A stretch of 64,000 bases of DNA from Candidatus Gastranaerophilales bacterium (GCA_944325875.1 CALVBU010000004.1:118170-182169); one strand, 5' to 3'. Shown: positions 45,369 to 55,007, numbered from the stretch's first letter. Numbers and translations: made by a program. The notes: generated by a model from the letters alone, not told the origin.

Positions 45369-46640
45369 TTATGAAGGAATTTTTATGCAGAATTCAGTTC
45401 TTACATTTTCTTCGCTATCGACTGTAATTTCTCCGCCGTGGGAACGTATTATTTGTTGAGATAGGTACAAGCCCAACCCTGTTCCGATTTTGCGGAATTT
45501 TTTTGCAGCAGAATAATATTTGTTGAAAATAAGCTTAATTTCTTTTTGAGGAATTCCTTGACCGTAATCGATAACTGAGATTGTTATAAATCCAGGAATT
45601 TCACCTGTTGTGATATCAATATTTTTCTTCGTGTTGCTATGTGAAATAGCGTTATTTATAAGATTTTTAATTACTCGTTGTAATTGCATAGGGTCAGCAG
45701 TTACTTTTATATCTCGGATTGGGTTGAAATTAACTTTTATCCCTGACATTGCTGCCAGCGGAGTAACATCTTCTACTATGCTGTTTATAAAACCGTTAAG
45801 TTTGATATTTTCTTTTAACAGCTTAATTCCTTTTTCTTTAATTTTATATGTCTCGAGTACGATTTGAACAAGTTCAATTAATTCTTTGTTAGAGGATTTC
45901 ATATTTTTAAGTGCAACTTCTTGTTTTTCGTTTATTTCTCCAAATTTTCCGGATAGCAAGAAGTCTAAAATGTTTGCTTCAGCAACGATTGGGACTTTTA
46001 GGTCGTGAGTTAAGGTTGCAACGAAATCTTCTTTTAAAGTTTCAATTTCTCTTTCGTTAGTAACATCTTTGATTATAAGTACATACCTTTTCTTGTTGTC
46101 GTCAAGAGATAATCTAATAGAGCTTATTATGAAATTGTTTGTTGGGGTATGTTTAATGAAAACATCTTTATTATTTAATCTTTCAAGGTTTACATTTTCT
46201 GTAAATTGTAAAAAATCTAAGATATTTTTACCGATAATATCATGACCTTTTACGCCAAACCAAGTACTGATTTGAGGTGTTGCTCTAAGAATTTGTAAGT
46301 GTTCATTGACGATTAATATCCCATCAGAAAGTGAGTTAATAACGGATTCTAACAGTTTGTTTTGACGCATAAGTTCAGCCTGATACTCAATAATCATTTT
46401 TTCTCTGTCATTAAGCGTCTCAACCATTCTGTTGATACTGTCTGTAACGTTTTGGTATGTGGGATGCTCAAGCTTTTCGATTTTAGTCGAAAGGTTTCCG
46501 TATCGTATAGAATTAACTGTGTTAGTTACCATTCCTAAGTAGTCATTAATTTTAGACCAGCGTTTATTTGTCTGTCTTGTGATAAGAAACAAACTTATAA
46601 ATACAGCTATAATTCCTAAATTTAAAAGATACCAGAGCAT
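45369..46640 (-). CDS. PAS-containing sensor histidine kinase
   Basis: 423 residues. One N-terminal membrane helix (about 4-20), a HAMP-like linker, a PAS domain (about 95-200, LLESVINSLSDGILIVNEH), a dimerisation domain with the phospho-acceptor His in LTHDLKVP (about 215), and an ATPase domain with N box (NLINNAISHS), G1 (DYGQGIP), F and G2 (GTGLGLYLSQQI). It lacks an extracellular sensor loop. No response regulator is next to it; the kinase-less regulators at 8.2-9.5 kb are possible partners, as inference. Confidence 0.92.
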   Translation of the reverse strand: MLWYLLNLGIIAVFISLFLITRQTNKRWSKINDYLGMVTNTVNSIRYGNLSTKIEKLEHPTYQNVTDSINRMVETLNDREKMIIEYQAELMRQNKLLESVINSLSDGILIVNEHLQILRATPQISTWFGVKGHDIIGKNILDFLQFTENVNLERLNNKDVFIKHTPTNNFIISSIRLSLDDNKKRYVLIIKDVTNEREIETLKEDFVATLTHDLKVPIVAEANILDFLLSGKFGEINEKQEVALKNMKSSNKELIELVQIVLETYKIKEKGIKLLKENIKLNGFINSIVEDVTPLAAMSGIKVNFNPIRDIKVTADPMQLQRVIKNLINNAISHSNTKKNIDITTGEIPGFITISVIDYGQGIPQKEIKLIFNKYYSAAKKFRKIGTGLGLYLSQQIIRSHGGEITVDSEENVRTEFCIKIPS

Positions 46641-46717
46641 TTTTTACCTTATGTTTAATTTTATGGTACAATTATAGCAGATAAAGGATTTTATGTTAAT
46701 ACTTTAAAGGAAGTACT

Positions 46718-47212
46718 ATGAGAAGGATTAAACTGCCTGATACAATAAAAATGGTAATAACTGATTTTGATGGTGTCGTAACTGATAATTGTGTTTATAT
46801 CGGAGAAGACTTTTCAATGAGCAGAAAAGTTAACTTTAAAGATATTATGGGATTTTCATTGTTAAAGAAAAATGGTATAAAAATAGCAATAATTTCAGGT
46901 GAAAAGAATTCTGCAATTGATTTATTGGCGAGAAAATTTCTAATAGAAGAAGTTCATCAGGATATAAGATTAAAAATAAATATTCTTCAATCAATTGTTG
47001 AAAAATACTCGCTTACGCAAAATGAGTATGTTTATATTGGTGATGATGTAAATGATTTGGAATGTTTAAATTATGCAAAATATAAAATTACAGTTCCGCA
47101 TGCTCCTGATAAATTAAAAAAATTAAAAGGTATTCAAATAACTAAAAATGATGGTGGTTGCGGTGCATTTAGAGAGGTAGCGGATTGTTTGACAGATTCA
47201 AAAAAATCATAG
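46718..47212 (+). CDS. KdsC-like HAD phosphatase
   Basis: 164 residues, a HAD phosphatase without cap. Motif I is TDFDGVVTDN, motif II ISGEKN, motif III Lys near the KINILQ stretch, and motif IV GDDVND. Length and motifs match 3-deoxy-manno-octulosonate 8-phosphate phosphatase, used in Kdo synthesis for LPS; related phosphatases act on sialic-acid-type sugars. Downstream TPR gene overlaps it by 28 bases. Confidence 0.82.
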   Translation: MRRIKLPDTIKMVITDFDGVVTDNCVYIGEDFSMSRKVNFKDIMGFSLLKKNGIKIAIISGEKNSAIDLLARKFLIEEVHQDIRLKINILQSIVEKYSLTQNEYVYIGDDVNDLECLNYAKYKITVPHAPDKLKKLKGIQITKNDGGCGAFREVADCLTDSKKS

Positions 47213-48678
47213 ACCAAGTTAAGCAGCTTAATTTGTCGATTGATAAGTATAAAAAAGATACTATAGTACAATCTTTGCCTTCAAAAGCTATAGTTAATCG
47301 TGCTAAAAAGTATATAGAACAGCAAGATTATAAAGAAGCCGAGAAGGTTTTGAACGGGGCTTTAGAGTTCCCGCAGGAAGACCCTCTTGTGTACAAGTAC
47401 CTTGGAATTTGTGCTGAAAAAACTATGAGATATGATGATGCGATGAGAGCTTATAAAAAATCAGCACAGATTAATCAACAGGATAAAGATATATGGATGA
47501 AACTTGGGTTTTCTCAAGTTCAGTGCCAGTTGTTTGAAGATGCAGAAAAGTCATTTGAGAATGCAAATAAAATTAATCCTTCAAATACAGACGTTTTTGC
47601 AGGATGGGGCATGGCTTTGATGAAGCAAAAAAGATATTCAGAAGCCCATGAAAAATTTGTAGAGGCAGTAAGACTTAATAAATATAACTTTATGGCAATG
47701 TTACTTGCCGCTGTTATGGAAATGCGCCTAGAGAGATATGAGGATGCTGAATTAAAGCTTAAGTTTTTATCTACGGTAGCACCAAATGAGACAAATACTT
47801 ATGAATATGCTCATTTAAAATATATAAAAAAAGATTATGCAAACGCTGAATATTATGCGAAAAAAGCTCTTGAGTATAATCCTGCTATGCTTAATCCATA
47901 TTTAATTTTGGGAAAAATATTCAGAGAAAGACTTGAGTTTGAGAATGCCAACTTAACTTTTGAGGCTGCATTACTCTATAATGATACAAAACCTGACTTG
48001 TATTATGAATGGGGTGTTATGCTTCAGTATTTTGAAAAGTATGATTTGGCTCAGGAAAAATTTAAAAAAGTTTTGGAACTTTCTCCAGAAGAAGGTTTTG
48101 CAAAAGCCGGTCTTGGATTAACATACGCGGCGATGGGTGATATTGAAAGTGCTTCACCTCTAGTTAGTGAAGAGTTGGAAAAAGAGCCGGAATGTTACCT
48201 TGCTTTAAAAGGTAATGCTATGATTGCTTTTAAAAAGAACGAGTTTGAACTAGCAATAGAGCGGTTTAAAAAGATTTTGAAAGAAGATCCGAGTGATAGA
48301 GCATGCAATTATTATATTGCACGTTCGTATGAAATGCTTGGTAATGATATACTTACCAAAGAATATTATGAAAATGTAATCAAAACTTATCCGTCTATGC
48401 TTGTAAGCTACATAGATTATTCGAAGTATTTGATAGAAAAGAAAGAGTATGCAGAAGCTCAAAGAAAGTTGAGAAAAGCATTAAAGATTGACGGTGAAAA
48501 TCTTGAAGTTTTAAACATGCTCTTTTTTGTAAGTTACATACTTGTCAAAGATAACCTTTGTGAATATAATGTAAAAGAAGTTATCGCTCTTGCTGATAAG
48601 ATTAATTCAATTAATCCCCAATCATTTGAGTATGAAAAAGAAAGAGCCGAACTTTCAGATATCTTGAAAAACTTATAG
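47185..48678 (+). CDS. TPR-repeat protein
   Basis: 497 residues, cytoplasmic (no signal), with an extended series of about ten TPR units from about residue 35 (KYIEQQDYKEAEKVLNGAL) to the end. The start is TTG 47185 with SD GAGAGG; it overlaps the KdsC-like gene by 28 bases, so the genes are co-expressed. TPR proteins are binding scaffolds; the partner is unknown. Confidence 0.85.
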   Translation: MFDRFKKIIDQVKQLNLSIDKYKKDTIVQSLPSKAIVNRAKKYIEQQDYKEAEKVLNGALEFPQEDPLVYKYLGICAEKTMRYDDAMRAYKKSAQINQQDKDIWMKLGFSQVQCQLFEDAEKSFENANKINPSNTDVFAGWGMALMKQKRYSEAHEKFVEAVRLNKYNFMAMLLAAVMEMRLERYEDAELKLKFLSTVAPNETNTYEYAHLKYIKKDYANAEYYAKKALEYNPAMLNPYLILGKIFRERLEFENANLTFEAALLYNDTKPDLYYEWGVMLQYFEKYDLAQEKFKKVLELSPEEGFAKAGLGLTYAAMGDIESASPLVSEELEKEPECYLALKGNAMIAFKKNEFELAIERFKKILKEDPSDRACNYYIARSYEMLGNDILTKEYYENVIKTYPSMLVSYIDYSKYLIEKKEYAEAQRKLRKALKIDGENLEVLNMLFFVSYILVKDNLCEYNVKEVIALADKINSINPQSFEYEKERAELSDILKNL

Positions 48679-48690
48679 AAAGAGAAAAAA

Positions 48691-49956
48691 TTGAGAAAGA
48701 TTATTGTTCAAAAATTCGGTGGCACTTCAGTTGCTGATACTGATAAAATAAAGAATGTTGCGCAAACCGTAATAAAAGAAAAAAAGAATGGGAATGATGT
48801 GGTAGTCGTAGTTTCAGCTATGGGGCATACTACAGATTACCTTGTAAAGATGGCAAAAGATTTAAGTCCTGTCCCTTCAAGCAGAGAGATGGACATGCTC
48901 TTATCTACCGGTGAAGGTGTATCAATTGCATTGTTAGCAATGGCAATCCAAGCAGCAGGATATGATGCAATCAGTTTTAATGCTATGCAAGTTGGTATTA
49001 TGACTGAAAATGTTCACTCAAAAGCTCGCATTGTTGATATTAAAACTGATAAGTTAAAAAAGAATTTAGCAGAAGGAAAAATTATTGTAGTTGCAGGATT
49101 CCAAGGTGTAACTGAGGATGGTGAAATTACAACTCTAGGCCGAGGTGGTTCTGATACTTCTGCAGTAGCTCTGGCAGCAGCTTTAAATGCTGAAAGATGT
49201 GATATTTATACTGATGTTGAAGGTGTTTATACAACTGATCCTCGTGTTGTACCTACAGCATCAAGACTTGATGAAATCTCTTATGAGGAAATGTTAGAGT
49301 TGGCTCATGCAGGAGCTAATGTTCTTCATCCGAGAAGTGTTGAAACTGCAAAACAGTTTAATGTTCCTCTGCGTGTCAGAAGCAGTTTTAAAACTGATAA
49401 TTTAGGTACTTTAATATTAGGAGTTGATAAAATGGAAATTTATAAACCTGTAGCAGGCGTTGCAGCAGATTTGTCACAATCAAGAATTGTAGTATGTGAT
49501 GTTCCTGATGTGCCTGGTCAAGCGGCTAGAATATTCGGTAAACTTGCTGAAGAAAATATTTCTGTAGACATGATTATTCAATCTTATGCAAGAAAAGTTT
49601 CAAATACAAATGACATAGCGTTTACTATTGATACTGCTGATATTGATAAGACTATTACAACTCTAAATTCTTTGAAAAAAGAATTAGATTGCGGCGAAAT
49701 TCAGGTTAATAATGAAATTGCAAAAGTTTCTATTGTGGGTGCCGGTATGATTGACAGACCAGGTATCGCATCAACTATGTTTGAAACTCTTGCAGAGCAA
49801 GGTATAAATATTAAAATGATTTCTACAAGTGAAATTAAAATCAGTTGCCTTGTGAACAAAGAAGATGCTAAAAAGGCTGTAAAAGCTTTGCATGAAGTCT
49901 TTGGTCTCAGCTGTTCTGAAGTTGCTGAGGTAAAAGGCGACTTGCCGGATGTTTAA
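48691..49956 (+). CDS. lysC: Aspartate kinase
   Basis: 421 residues. KFGGTSVADTDKI at the N-terminus, VVVSAMGHTTD, GFQGVTEDGEITTLGRGGSDTS, and two C-terminal ACT domains (about 265-410). It phosphorylates aspartate at the head of lysine, threonine and methionine synthesis and is usually feedback-regulated through the ACT domains. The start codon is TTG with a weak AGAAAGAG SD. It lies 12 bp after the TPR gene. Confidence 0.95.
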   Translation: MRKIIVQKFGGTSVADTDKIKNVAQTVIKEKKNGNDVVVVVSAMGHTTDYLVKMAKDLSPVPSSREMDMLLSTGEGVSIALLAMAIQAAGYDAISFNAMQVGIMTENVHSKARIVDIKTDKLKKNLAEGKIIVVAGFQGVTEDGEITTLGRGGSDTSAVALAAALNAERCDIYTDVEGVYTTDPRVVPTASRLDEISYEEMLELAHAGANVLHPRSVETAKQFNVPLRVRSSFKTDNLGTLILGVDKMEIYKPVAGVAADLSQSRIVVCDVPDVPGQAARIFGKLAEENISVDMIIQSYARKVSNTNDIAFTIDTADIDKTITTLNSLKKELDCGEIQVNNEIAKVSIVGAGMIDRPGIASTMFETLAEQGINIKMISTSEIKISCLVNKEDAKKAVKALHEVFGLSCSEVAEVKGDLPDV

Positions 49957-49980
49957 TTTTACAGTATTTATAAAGATTGA

Positions 49981-50012
49981 ATGCTCTTAGGATTTCCTAA
50001 GAGCATTTTTTA
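49981..50012 (+). terminator. lysC terminator
   Basis: ATGCTCTTAGGA / TCCTAAGAGCAT with a short loop and T run. A second hairpin, GAGCCC / GGGCTC (50034-50039 / 50045-50050), follows about 20 bp later. Confidence 0.9.
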
Positions 50013-50053
50013 TGGGCTTGCGCATAAAAAAAAGAGCCCGTAATGGGCTCGTT

Positions 50054-50404
50054 GGAATTAAGAATAGCTGGAAGTATGAAAAAGATTAATTATATTTAAC
50101 TGAATTAGTGTAATTTTTACAATTACCCGCATGGGTAACAAGCATGCTAATTATCTTTTTGTGCAAAATTTTAAATATTACCCAGTCGGGTATATTTAAA
50201 AACAGTGGTTAAAATCTGCAGACTGCCAATAAGTGTACTTTTAGCACTTTATAGCAAAAGGCTTATGGATATTAAGCTTTAGAGTTTTTAATAAAAGTTC
50301 ATAAAAAGGGTTGACAAATAATTTTTTATAGATTATAGTAAAAGTGTTAGATGAAGTGTTAAAAAAACACTTAATAAGAAAAACCTCACGAGAGGAGGAC
50401 GAAA
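50054..50404 (+). promoter_or_regulatory. Long regulatory region of a small NISF-type gene
   Basis: It contains two similar short palindromes, TTACCCGCATGGGTAA (50123-50138) and TTACCCAGTCGGGTAT (50178-50193), 55 bp apart, and a strong promoter TTGACA-N17-TATAGT (50311-50316 / 50334-50339). The leader then has a hairpin AAGTGTT / AACACTT at about 50355-50373 and CCTC / GAGG (50385-50396) just before the SD GAGGAGG, which could mask it. No ORF is supported in this stretch. Confidence 0.6.
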
Positions 50405-50689
50405 ATGATGAAAATTAATCCAGTAAACTTTAATACAAATAGAAAAATTTCCTTCGGTGAAGGAAACCCTAATACATTGACTCCAAGTATGGCTATCTTA
50501 TCGCTTCAGGCTCCTGATGCAAAAAGAGGCTTTACAAGTAATATGCATTTATCTCAGAAAGCTGATGCAGTTAGAAATAACTTATTCACTTCTGTAATTA
50601 ATAAATTTGTCAAGACTTATAATATCGCTGTTCAGTCAGCAAGCCCTAAAACAGAAGTTAAGTCTAACGGCTTAAATGTAATGGCTTAA
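50405..50689 (+). CDS. Small protein with RKISFGEG N-terminal motif
   Basis: 94 residues, family unknown. The N-terminus MMKINPVNFNTNRKISFG is the clearest case of the N-terminal NISF/NINF-type motif found in three proteins of this window. The middle is Ser/Thr/Asn-rich, the C-terminus Val/Asn-rich. A strong promoter, a long leader and an excellent SD (GAGGAGG) predict high expression. No membrane segment. Confidence 0.75.
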   Translation: MMKINPVNFNTNRKISFGEGNPNTLTPSMAILSLQAPDAKRGFTSNMHLSQKADAVRNNLFTSVINKFVKTYNIAVQSASPKTEVKSNGLNVMA

Positions 50690-50826
50690 TCAGGTTTGAA
50701 TTAGTCATTATTTAAAACTTTTCATTTACCCCAATTCACTGATAGTAATATACTCCATGTTACTAAGTAATATTTTCATAATTTAGTTTATCCTTTCTCT
50801 TGAAGAAAGGGAAAGGATAAACAATT

Positions 50827-51207
50827 ATGGATAACAAAATAAAAGAGATGAGATTTGATTGTGCTCGTGCTAAAGGATTTTATGAAGAATGTTTAGCTTT
50901 TACTATTGGGCCAATAGATGTTAAAAATCTTATGGAGGATGGAGATATAACTCTTTTGGATGTTCGAAGAGAAGCTGATTATGAAATTTCGCATATTCCT
51001 AGTGCGATTTCTATTCCTAAAGACTCTCTTGCCGATAATTTAGATAAGCTTGATAAGAATATTCCGACTATTGTGTATTCCTATAATCAGCAGTGCCATT
51101 TGAGTTACAAAGCTGCATTAATATTAGCAGATTACGGATATCCGAGCATTGTATTAGAAGGCGGATTTAAGACTTGGAAAGAAGATTTTAGATTTGCTTC
51201 TACTTAG
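50827..51207 (+). CDS. Rhodanese-like domain protein
   Basis: 126 residues with a rhodanese fold: LLDVRREADYEISHIPSAISIP and the active-site loop YSYNQQCHLSY with a candidate catalytic Cys. Rhodaneses carry persulfide sulfur. The loop is longer than the classic CxxGxR, so its activity is uncertain. SD AAAGG. Upstream sequence up to 50689 contains little else. Confidence 0.82.
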   Translation: MDNKIKEMRFDCARAKGFYEECLAFTIGPIDVKNLMEDGDITLLDVRREADYEISHIPSAISIPKDSLADNLDKLDKNIPTIVYSYNQQCHLSYKAALILADYGYPSIVLEGGFKTWKEDFRFAST

Positions 51208-51240
51208 AAATTTTAATATTGATAAATTTTGTCATAGTCT

Positions 51241-51264
51241 TGAGGGGTTAAACCCTCTTTTTTT
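51241..51264. terminator. Bidirectional terminator
   Basis: GAGGG / CCCTC stem around GTTAAA with a long T run, between the rhodanese gene and the convergent hypothetical gene. Confidence 0.8.
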
Positions 51265-51265
51265 T

Positions 51266-51970
51266 TTATATTTCTGCTCCGCCATTATTCATTTTTTTGA
51301 AGACTTTTTCACTGCCCTCTTTTTCTTTTACTGCATTAATAACAAAATTGTTAGCTTCGGAATCTCTTGCTATTGCTTCTTTTAGCTCTAGCATGTCTTT
51401 GTAACTAAGATTTTTTATTGATGGATCATTTATATTTTTTAAGTATTTTTTGAAGTTTTCTTGAGCTGTGAAGTTAAATCCTGGGAGTCCTCTTTTTAAA
51501 GAATACCACTTGTAAAATTCACGGAGCATGTAATAGGGTTCAATTTCTCCAATGCTCATTACTAATGCGGGCTTAAATGTTGTAGAAAAACCTTGTCCAA
51601 GTGCAAAGTTAAGGTATAAAGCTTTTTTGCCTTTAAGTTCTGTAATGAGTCCTTCTTCTTCATTAATTTTATTTAAAACTTTGAAAGCTTCTTTTCTTCT
51701 GAAAACTTTTGTCCCTTCAGCTTCCATGTATTCTATGTATTTTTGAGGGTTGTTATTACATGACTTCATTATGTCTGAAACATTTTGTTTTACCAGTTGA
51801 ATATTTTTTTCTGTTTCGCTCGAGAATGTAATAGTTTCGGTACTTGATATCATTGTTTTTGTTGTTGAGTTAGAAAATGAGGTGTCCAAATGTTTGGAAA
51901 GAATTGTTCTTAAAAACATTTCTTTTACGGCAAGTATTGAATATTTAATGCTTTTCCCTAAGTTTTTCAT
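51266..51970 (-). CDS. Hypothetical helical protein
   Basis: 234 residues, not recognised. It has a basic N-terminus with a weakly hydrophobic stretch (about 8-25), then Ser/Thr-rich and mostly helical sequence, with ALGQGFSTTFKPALVMS as the only hydrophobic patch. No SD is evident just before the ATG. It is divergent from adhE, with a 342-bp region between them. Confidence 0.6.
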   Translation of the reverse strand: MKNLGKSIKYSILAVKEMFLRTILSKHLDTSFSNSTTKTMISSTETITFSSETEKNIQLVKQNVSDIMKSCNNNPQKYIEYMEAEGTKVFRRKEAFKVLNKINEEEGLITELKGKKALYLNFALGQGFSTTFKPALVMSIGEIEPYYMLREFYKWYSLKRGLPGFNFTAQENFKKYLKNINDPSIKNLSYKDMLELKEAIARDSEANNFVINAVKEKEGSEKVFKKMNNGGAEI

Positions 51971-52156
51971 AACACGTTAAGTATAACGTATTTATGCGAA
52001 AAAGTTTTCATACGTGTAATGTATATAATATCAAAAGGAATGGTCAAAATTGAAATAAGATTAGGTTCTTGTTTGTTTTGGGATATCTTTGTTATAGCTT
52101 AATTTGGTAATGTTGTAAAAGATATTAAATTTAAATAAAGATTGTAAAAAATACAC

Positions 52157-52207
52157 TTGCTTTTTGGTTATATTTGCTATAAAATGTAATTGTGAAATAA
52201 ATCACGA
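52157..52207 (+). promoter_or_regulatory. adhE promoter with Rex-like operator
   Basis: An extended -10 (TGCTATAAA, -10 at 52178-52183) is preceded by TTGCTT (52157-52162) at a short 15-bp spacing. Directly downstream lies TTGTGAAATAAATCACGA (52190-52207), which matches the Rex consensus TTGTGAAATNNNTCACAA with one mismatch in the right half-site. Rex represses fermentation genes such as adhE at low NADH/NAD+ in many bacteria. The site overlaps the start of transcription, where a repressor would block polymerase. Confidence 0.7.
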
Positions 52208-52312
52208 ATTGAAAATTTACCTTGCCTTTGTTAAAATTGACTAGGTTCGGAATTAATAAAAATAGCAAGATAAAAAATAAATAAAATAAGTTACTTAAAG
52301 GAGAAAAAACTT

Positions 52313-54988
52313 ATGACAACAAAAAGCAAAAAGACCGTTGAAACCTTGGAAAAGACTTTGAATAAGTCAAACTTGGTTGATAACGCAGAGCAATTAGAAT
52401 TGCTTATTGAAAGAGTAAAGAAAGCTCAAAAAATTTACTCTAAATTTACTCAAGAGCAAGTAGACGCAATTTTCAAAGCTGCAGCAACAGCAGCTGACAA
52501 AGCTCGTATTCCATTAGCAAGAATGGCTGTTGAAGAAACAGGTATGGGTGTTCTAGAAGATAAAATTATTAAAAACCACTTTGCTTCAGAATACATCTAT
52601 AACAAACACAAAAATGTAAAAACTTGTGGAATTATTAAAGAAGATAAAGCAAACGGTATTAAAACAGTTGCAGAACCTTTAGGTGTTATCGCAGGTGTTG
52701 TTCCAACAACAAACCCTACATCAACTGCAATTTTCAAATCATTAATCGCATTGAAAACAAGAAACGCAATTATCTTCTCACCACACCCTAGAGCAACAAA
52801 ATGTACAATTGAAGCTGCAAGAATCGTTCTTGAAGCTGCAGTTAAAGCAGGTGCTCCAGAAGATATTATCGGATGGATTGATGTTCCATCTATTGAATTG
52901 TCAAATCAATTGATGAAACACAACGATGTTGCTTGTATCTTGGCAACAGGTGGTCCTGGAATGGTTAAAGCTGCTTACTCATCAGGTAACCCAGCATTAG
53001 GTGTAGGTCCTGGTAACGCAGCTGCAGTAATTGATGAAACTGCTGATATTAAAATGGCAGTATCTTCAATCCTTATGTCAAAAACTTTCGACAACGGTAT
53101 GATTTGTGCTTCAGAACAATCAGTTGTTGTTGTTGATAAAGTTTATGAAGAAGTTAAAAAAGAATTCATTTACAGAGGTGCTTACCTAATCAATGAAAAA
53201 GAAGAAAAGAAAATGATCGATCTTCCATTTATTGATCCAAAACGTGGTACAGCTCACCCTGACATCGTAGGTCAACCAGCTTGGAGAATTGCAGAATTAG
53301 CAGGATTCCAAATTCCTAAGACTGCAAAAATCATTTTAGCTGAAAGACCATCTGTAGATTGGGATGATCCATTCTCAAGAGAAAAATTATCTCCAGTACT
53401 TACAATGTACAGAGCAAAAGACTTTGAAGAAGCTACTGAAATGACTTATGAATTAGTTTCAAAAGGTGGAGCAGGTCACTCAGCAGATTTATATACAGAT
53501 ACTCGTAGTCAAGAAAGAGTTGACAAATTTGCAGAAAAAATGCCAGCTTGCCGTGTATTAATCAACTCTCCATCAGCTCAAGGTGGTATTGGTGATTTGT
53601 ATAACTTCAAATTAGAACCGTCACTTTCTCTAGGTTGTGGTTCTTGGGGTAAAAACGCTGTTTCTGGTAACATCGGCGTTGAAAATTTACTTAACTACAA
53701 GACCGTTGCAGAAAGGAGAGAAAACATGCTCTGGTTTAAAGTTCCGCCAAAAGTTTACTTCAAAAGAGGCGCTGTTGATTTAGCTCTTCGTGAACTTGAA
53801 GGTAAAAAACGTGCATTTATCGTAACTGATAGATTCTTATTCAACTCAGGTGCTGTAGATAGTATCGTTAAAGTGTTAGATGAAGTTGGAATTGATCACC
53901 AAATCTTCTTTGATGTAAAACCAGATCCAACATTGTCAACAATTAACCAAGCTATGGAAATTATCAGACCTTATGAACCTGATGTAATCATTTCATTAGG
54001 TGGCGGATCTCCAATGGATGCTGCTAAGATTATGTGGTTAATGTATGAACAACCAGATACAGTATTTGAAGATATCTCAATGAGATTTATGGATATCAGA
54101 AAAAGAATTTGTAGAATCCCTGAATTGGGTAAAAAAGCTACAATGGTTGCTATCCCAACAACTTCAGGTACAGGTTCAGAAGTTACTCCATTTGCTATTA
54201 TTACAGATGATGAAACTCACGTAAAATATGCAATTGCAGATTATGCATTAACTCCAAATATGGCAATTATCGATCCAAACTTTGTTGACGGTATGCCAAA
54301 AGGTTTGACAGCTGCATCTGGTATTGATGCTCTTGTTCACGCAACAGAAGCTTATGTATCAGCTTTAGCTACAAACTTCACAAATTCAAATGCATTAGAA
54401 GCAACTAAGTTAGTATTCAGATATCTTGAAAGATCATACAATGAAGGTGCTAACGATCCTATCGCAAGAGAAAAAATGCACTATGCAGCAACAATTGCAG
54501 GTATGGCATTTGCAAACTCATTCTTAGGATTATGCCACTCAATGGCTCACAAATTGGGTGCTATGTTTAATGTACCTCACGGTGTAGCTAACGCATTGTT
54601 AATCAGACAGGTAATCAAATACAATGCAGTTGATTGTCCGAAGAAACAATGTATCTTCCCTCAGTATAAGTTCCCTAATGCAAAAGCTAAATATGCTCAG
54701 ATTGCAGATGAACTTGGCTTAGGCGGTAAGAACGATGATGAAAAAGTTGAACTGCTGATTGAAGCTATTGACAAGTTGATGAAAGCCGTAAATCTTCCAA
54801 ATTCTATCAAAGACTTTGGGGTTAAAGAAGCTGACTTCAACGCTAAATTAGACGAAATGGTTGAATTGGCATTCGACGATCAGTGCACAGGCGCTAACCC
54901 GGCTTATCCGTTGATGGAAGATATTAAAGCAATCTACAAAGACGCTTACGAAGGTGTTGTAAGAGATTACTACGATACTAAAAAATAG
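52313..54988 (+). CDS. adhE: Bifunctional acetaldehyde-CoA/alcohol dehydrogenase
   Basis: 891 residues, full length. The N-terminal aldehyde dehydrogenase half (1-450) has GVVPTTNPTSTAIFKSL and the catalytic Cys in FDNGMICASEQS. The C-terminal iron-dependent alcohol dehydrogenase half (460-891) has GGGSPMDAAK, TSGTGSEVTPFA and iron-binding His residues (HATEAYVS, LCHSMAHKLGA, VPHGVAN). It reduces acetyl-CoA to ethanol, reoxidising NADH. SD AAAGGAG. Strong terminator after it. Confidence 0.97.
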   Translation: MTTKSKKTVETLEKTLNKSNLVDNAEQLELLIERVKKAQKIYSKFTQEQVDAIFKAAATAADKARIPLARMAVEETGMGVLEDKIIKNHFASEYIYNKHKNVKTCGIIKEDKANGIKTVAEPLGVIAGVVPTTNPTSTAIFKSLIALKTRNAIIFSPHPRATKCTIEAARIVLEAAVKAGAPEDIIGWIDVPSIELSNQLMKHNDVACILATGGPGMVKAAYSSGNPALGVGPGNAAAVIDETADIKMAVSSILMSKTFDNGMICASEQSVVVVDKVYEEVKKEFIYRGAYLINEKEEKKMIDLPFIDPKRGTAHPDIVGQPAWRIAELAGFQIPKTAKIILAERPSVDWDDPFSREKLSPVLTMYRAKDFEEATEMTYELVSKGGAGHSADLYTDTRSQERVDKFAEKMPACRVLINSPSAQGGIGDLYNFKLEPSLSLGCGSWGKNAVSGNIGVENLLNYKTVAERRENMLWFKVPPKVYFKRGAVDLALRELEGKKRAFIVTDRFLFNSGAVDSIVKVLDEVGIDHQIFFDVKPDPTLSTINQAMEIIRPYEPDVIISLGGGSPMDAAKIMWLMYEQPDTVFEDISMRFMDIRKRICRIPELGKKATMVAIPTTSGTGSEVTPFAIITDDETHVKYAIADYALTPNMAIIDPNFVDGMPKGLTAASGIDALVHATEAYVSALATNFTNSNALEATKLVFRYLERSYNEGANDPIAREKMHYAATIAGMAFANSFLGLCHSMAHKLGAMFNVPHGVANALLIRQVIKYNAVDCPKKQCIFPQYKFPNAKAKYAQIADELGLGGKNDDEKVELLIEAIDKLMKAVNLPNSIKDFGVKEADFNAKLDEMVELAFDDQCTGANPAYPLMEDIKAIYKDAYEGVVRDYYDTKK

Positions 54989-55007
54989 TTCGCGAAACAA
55001 ATAAAAG

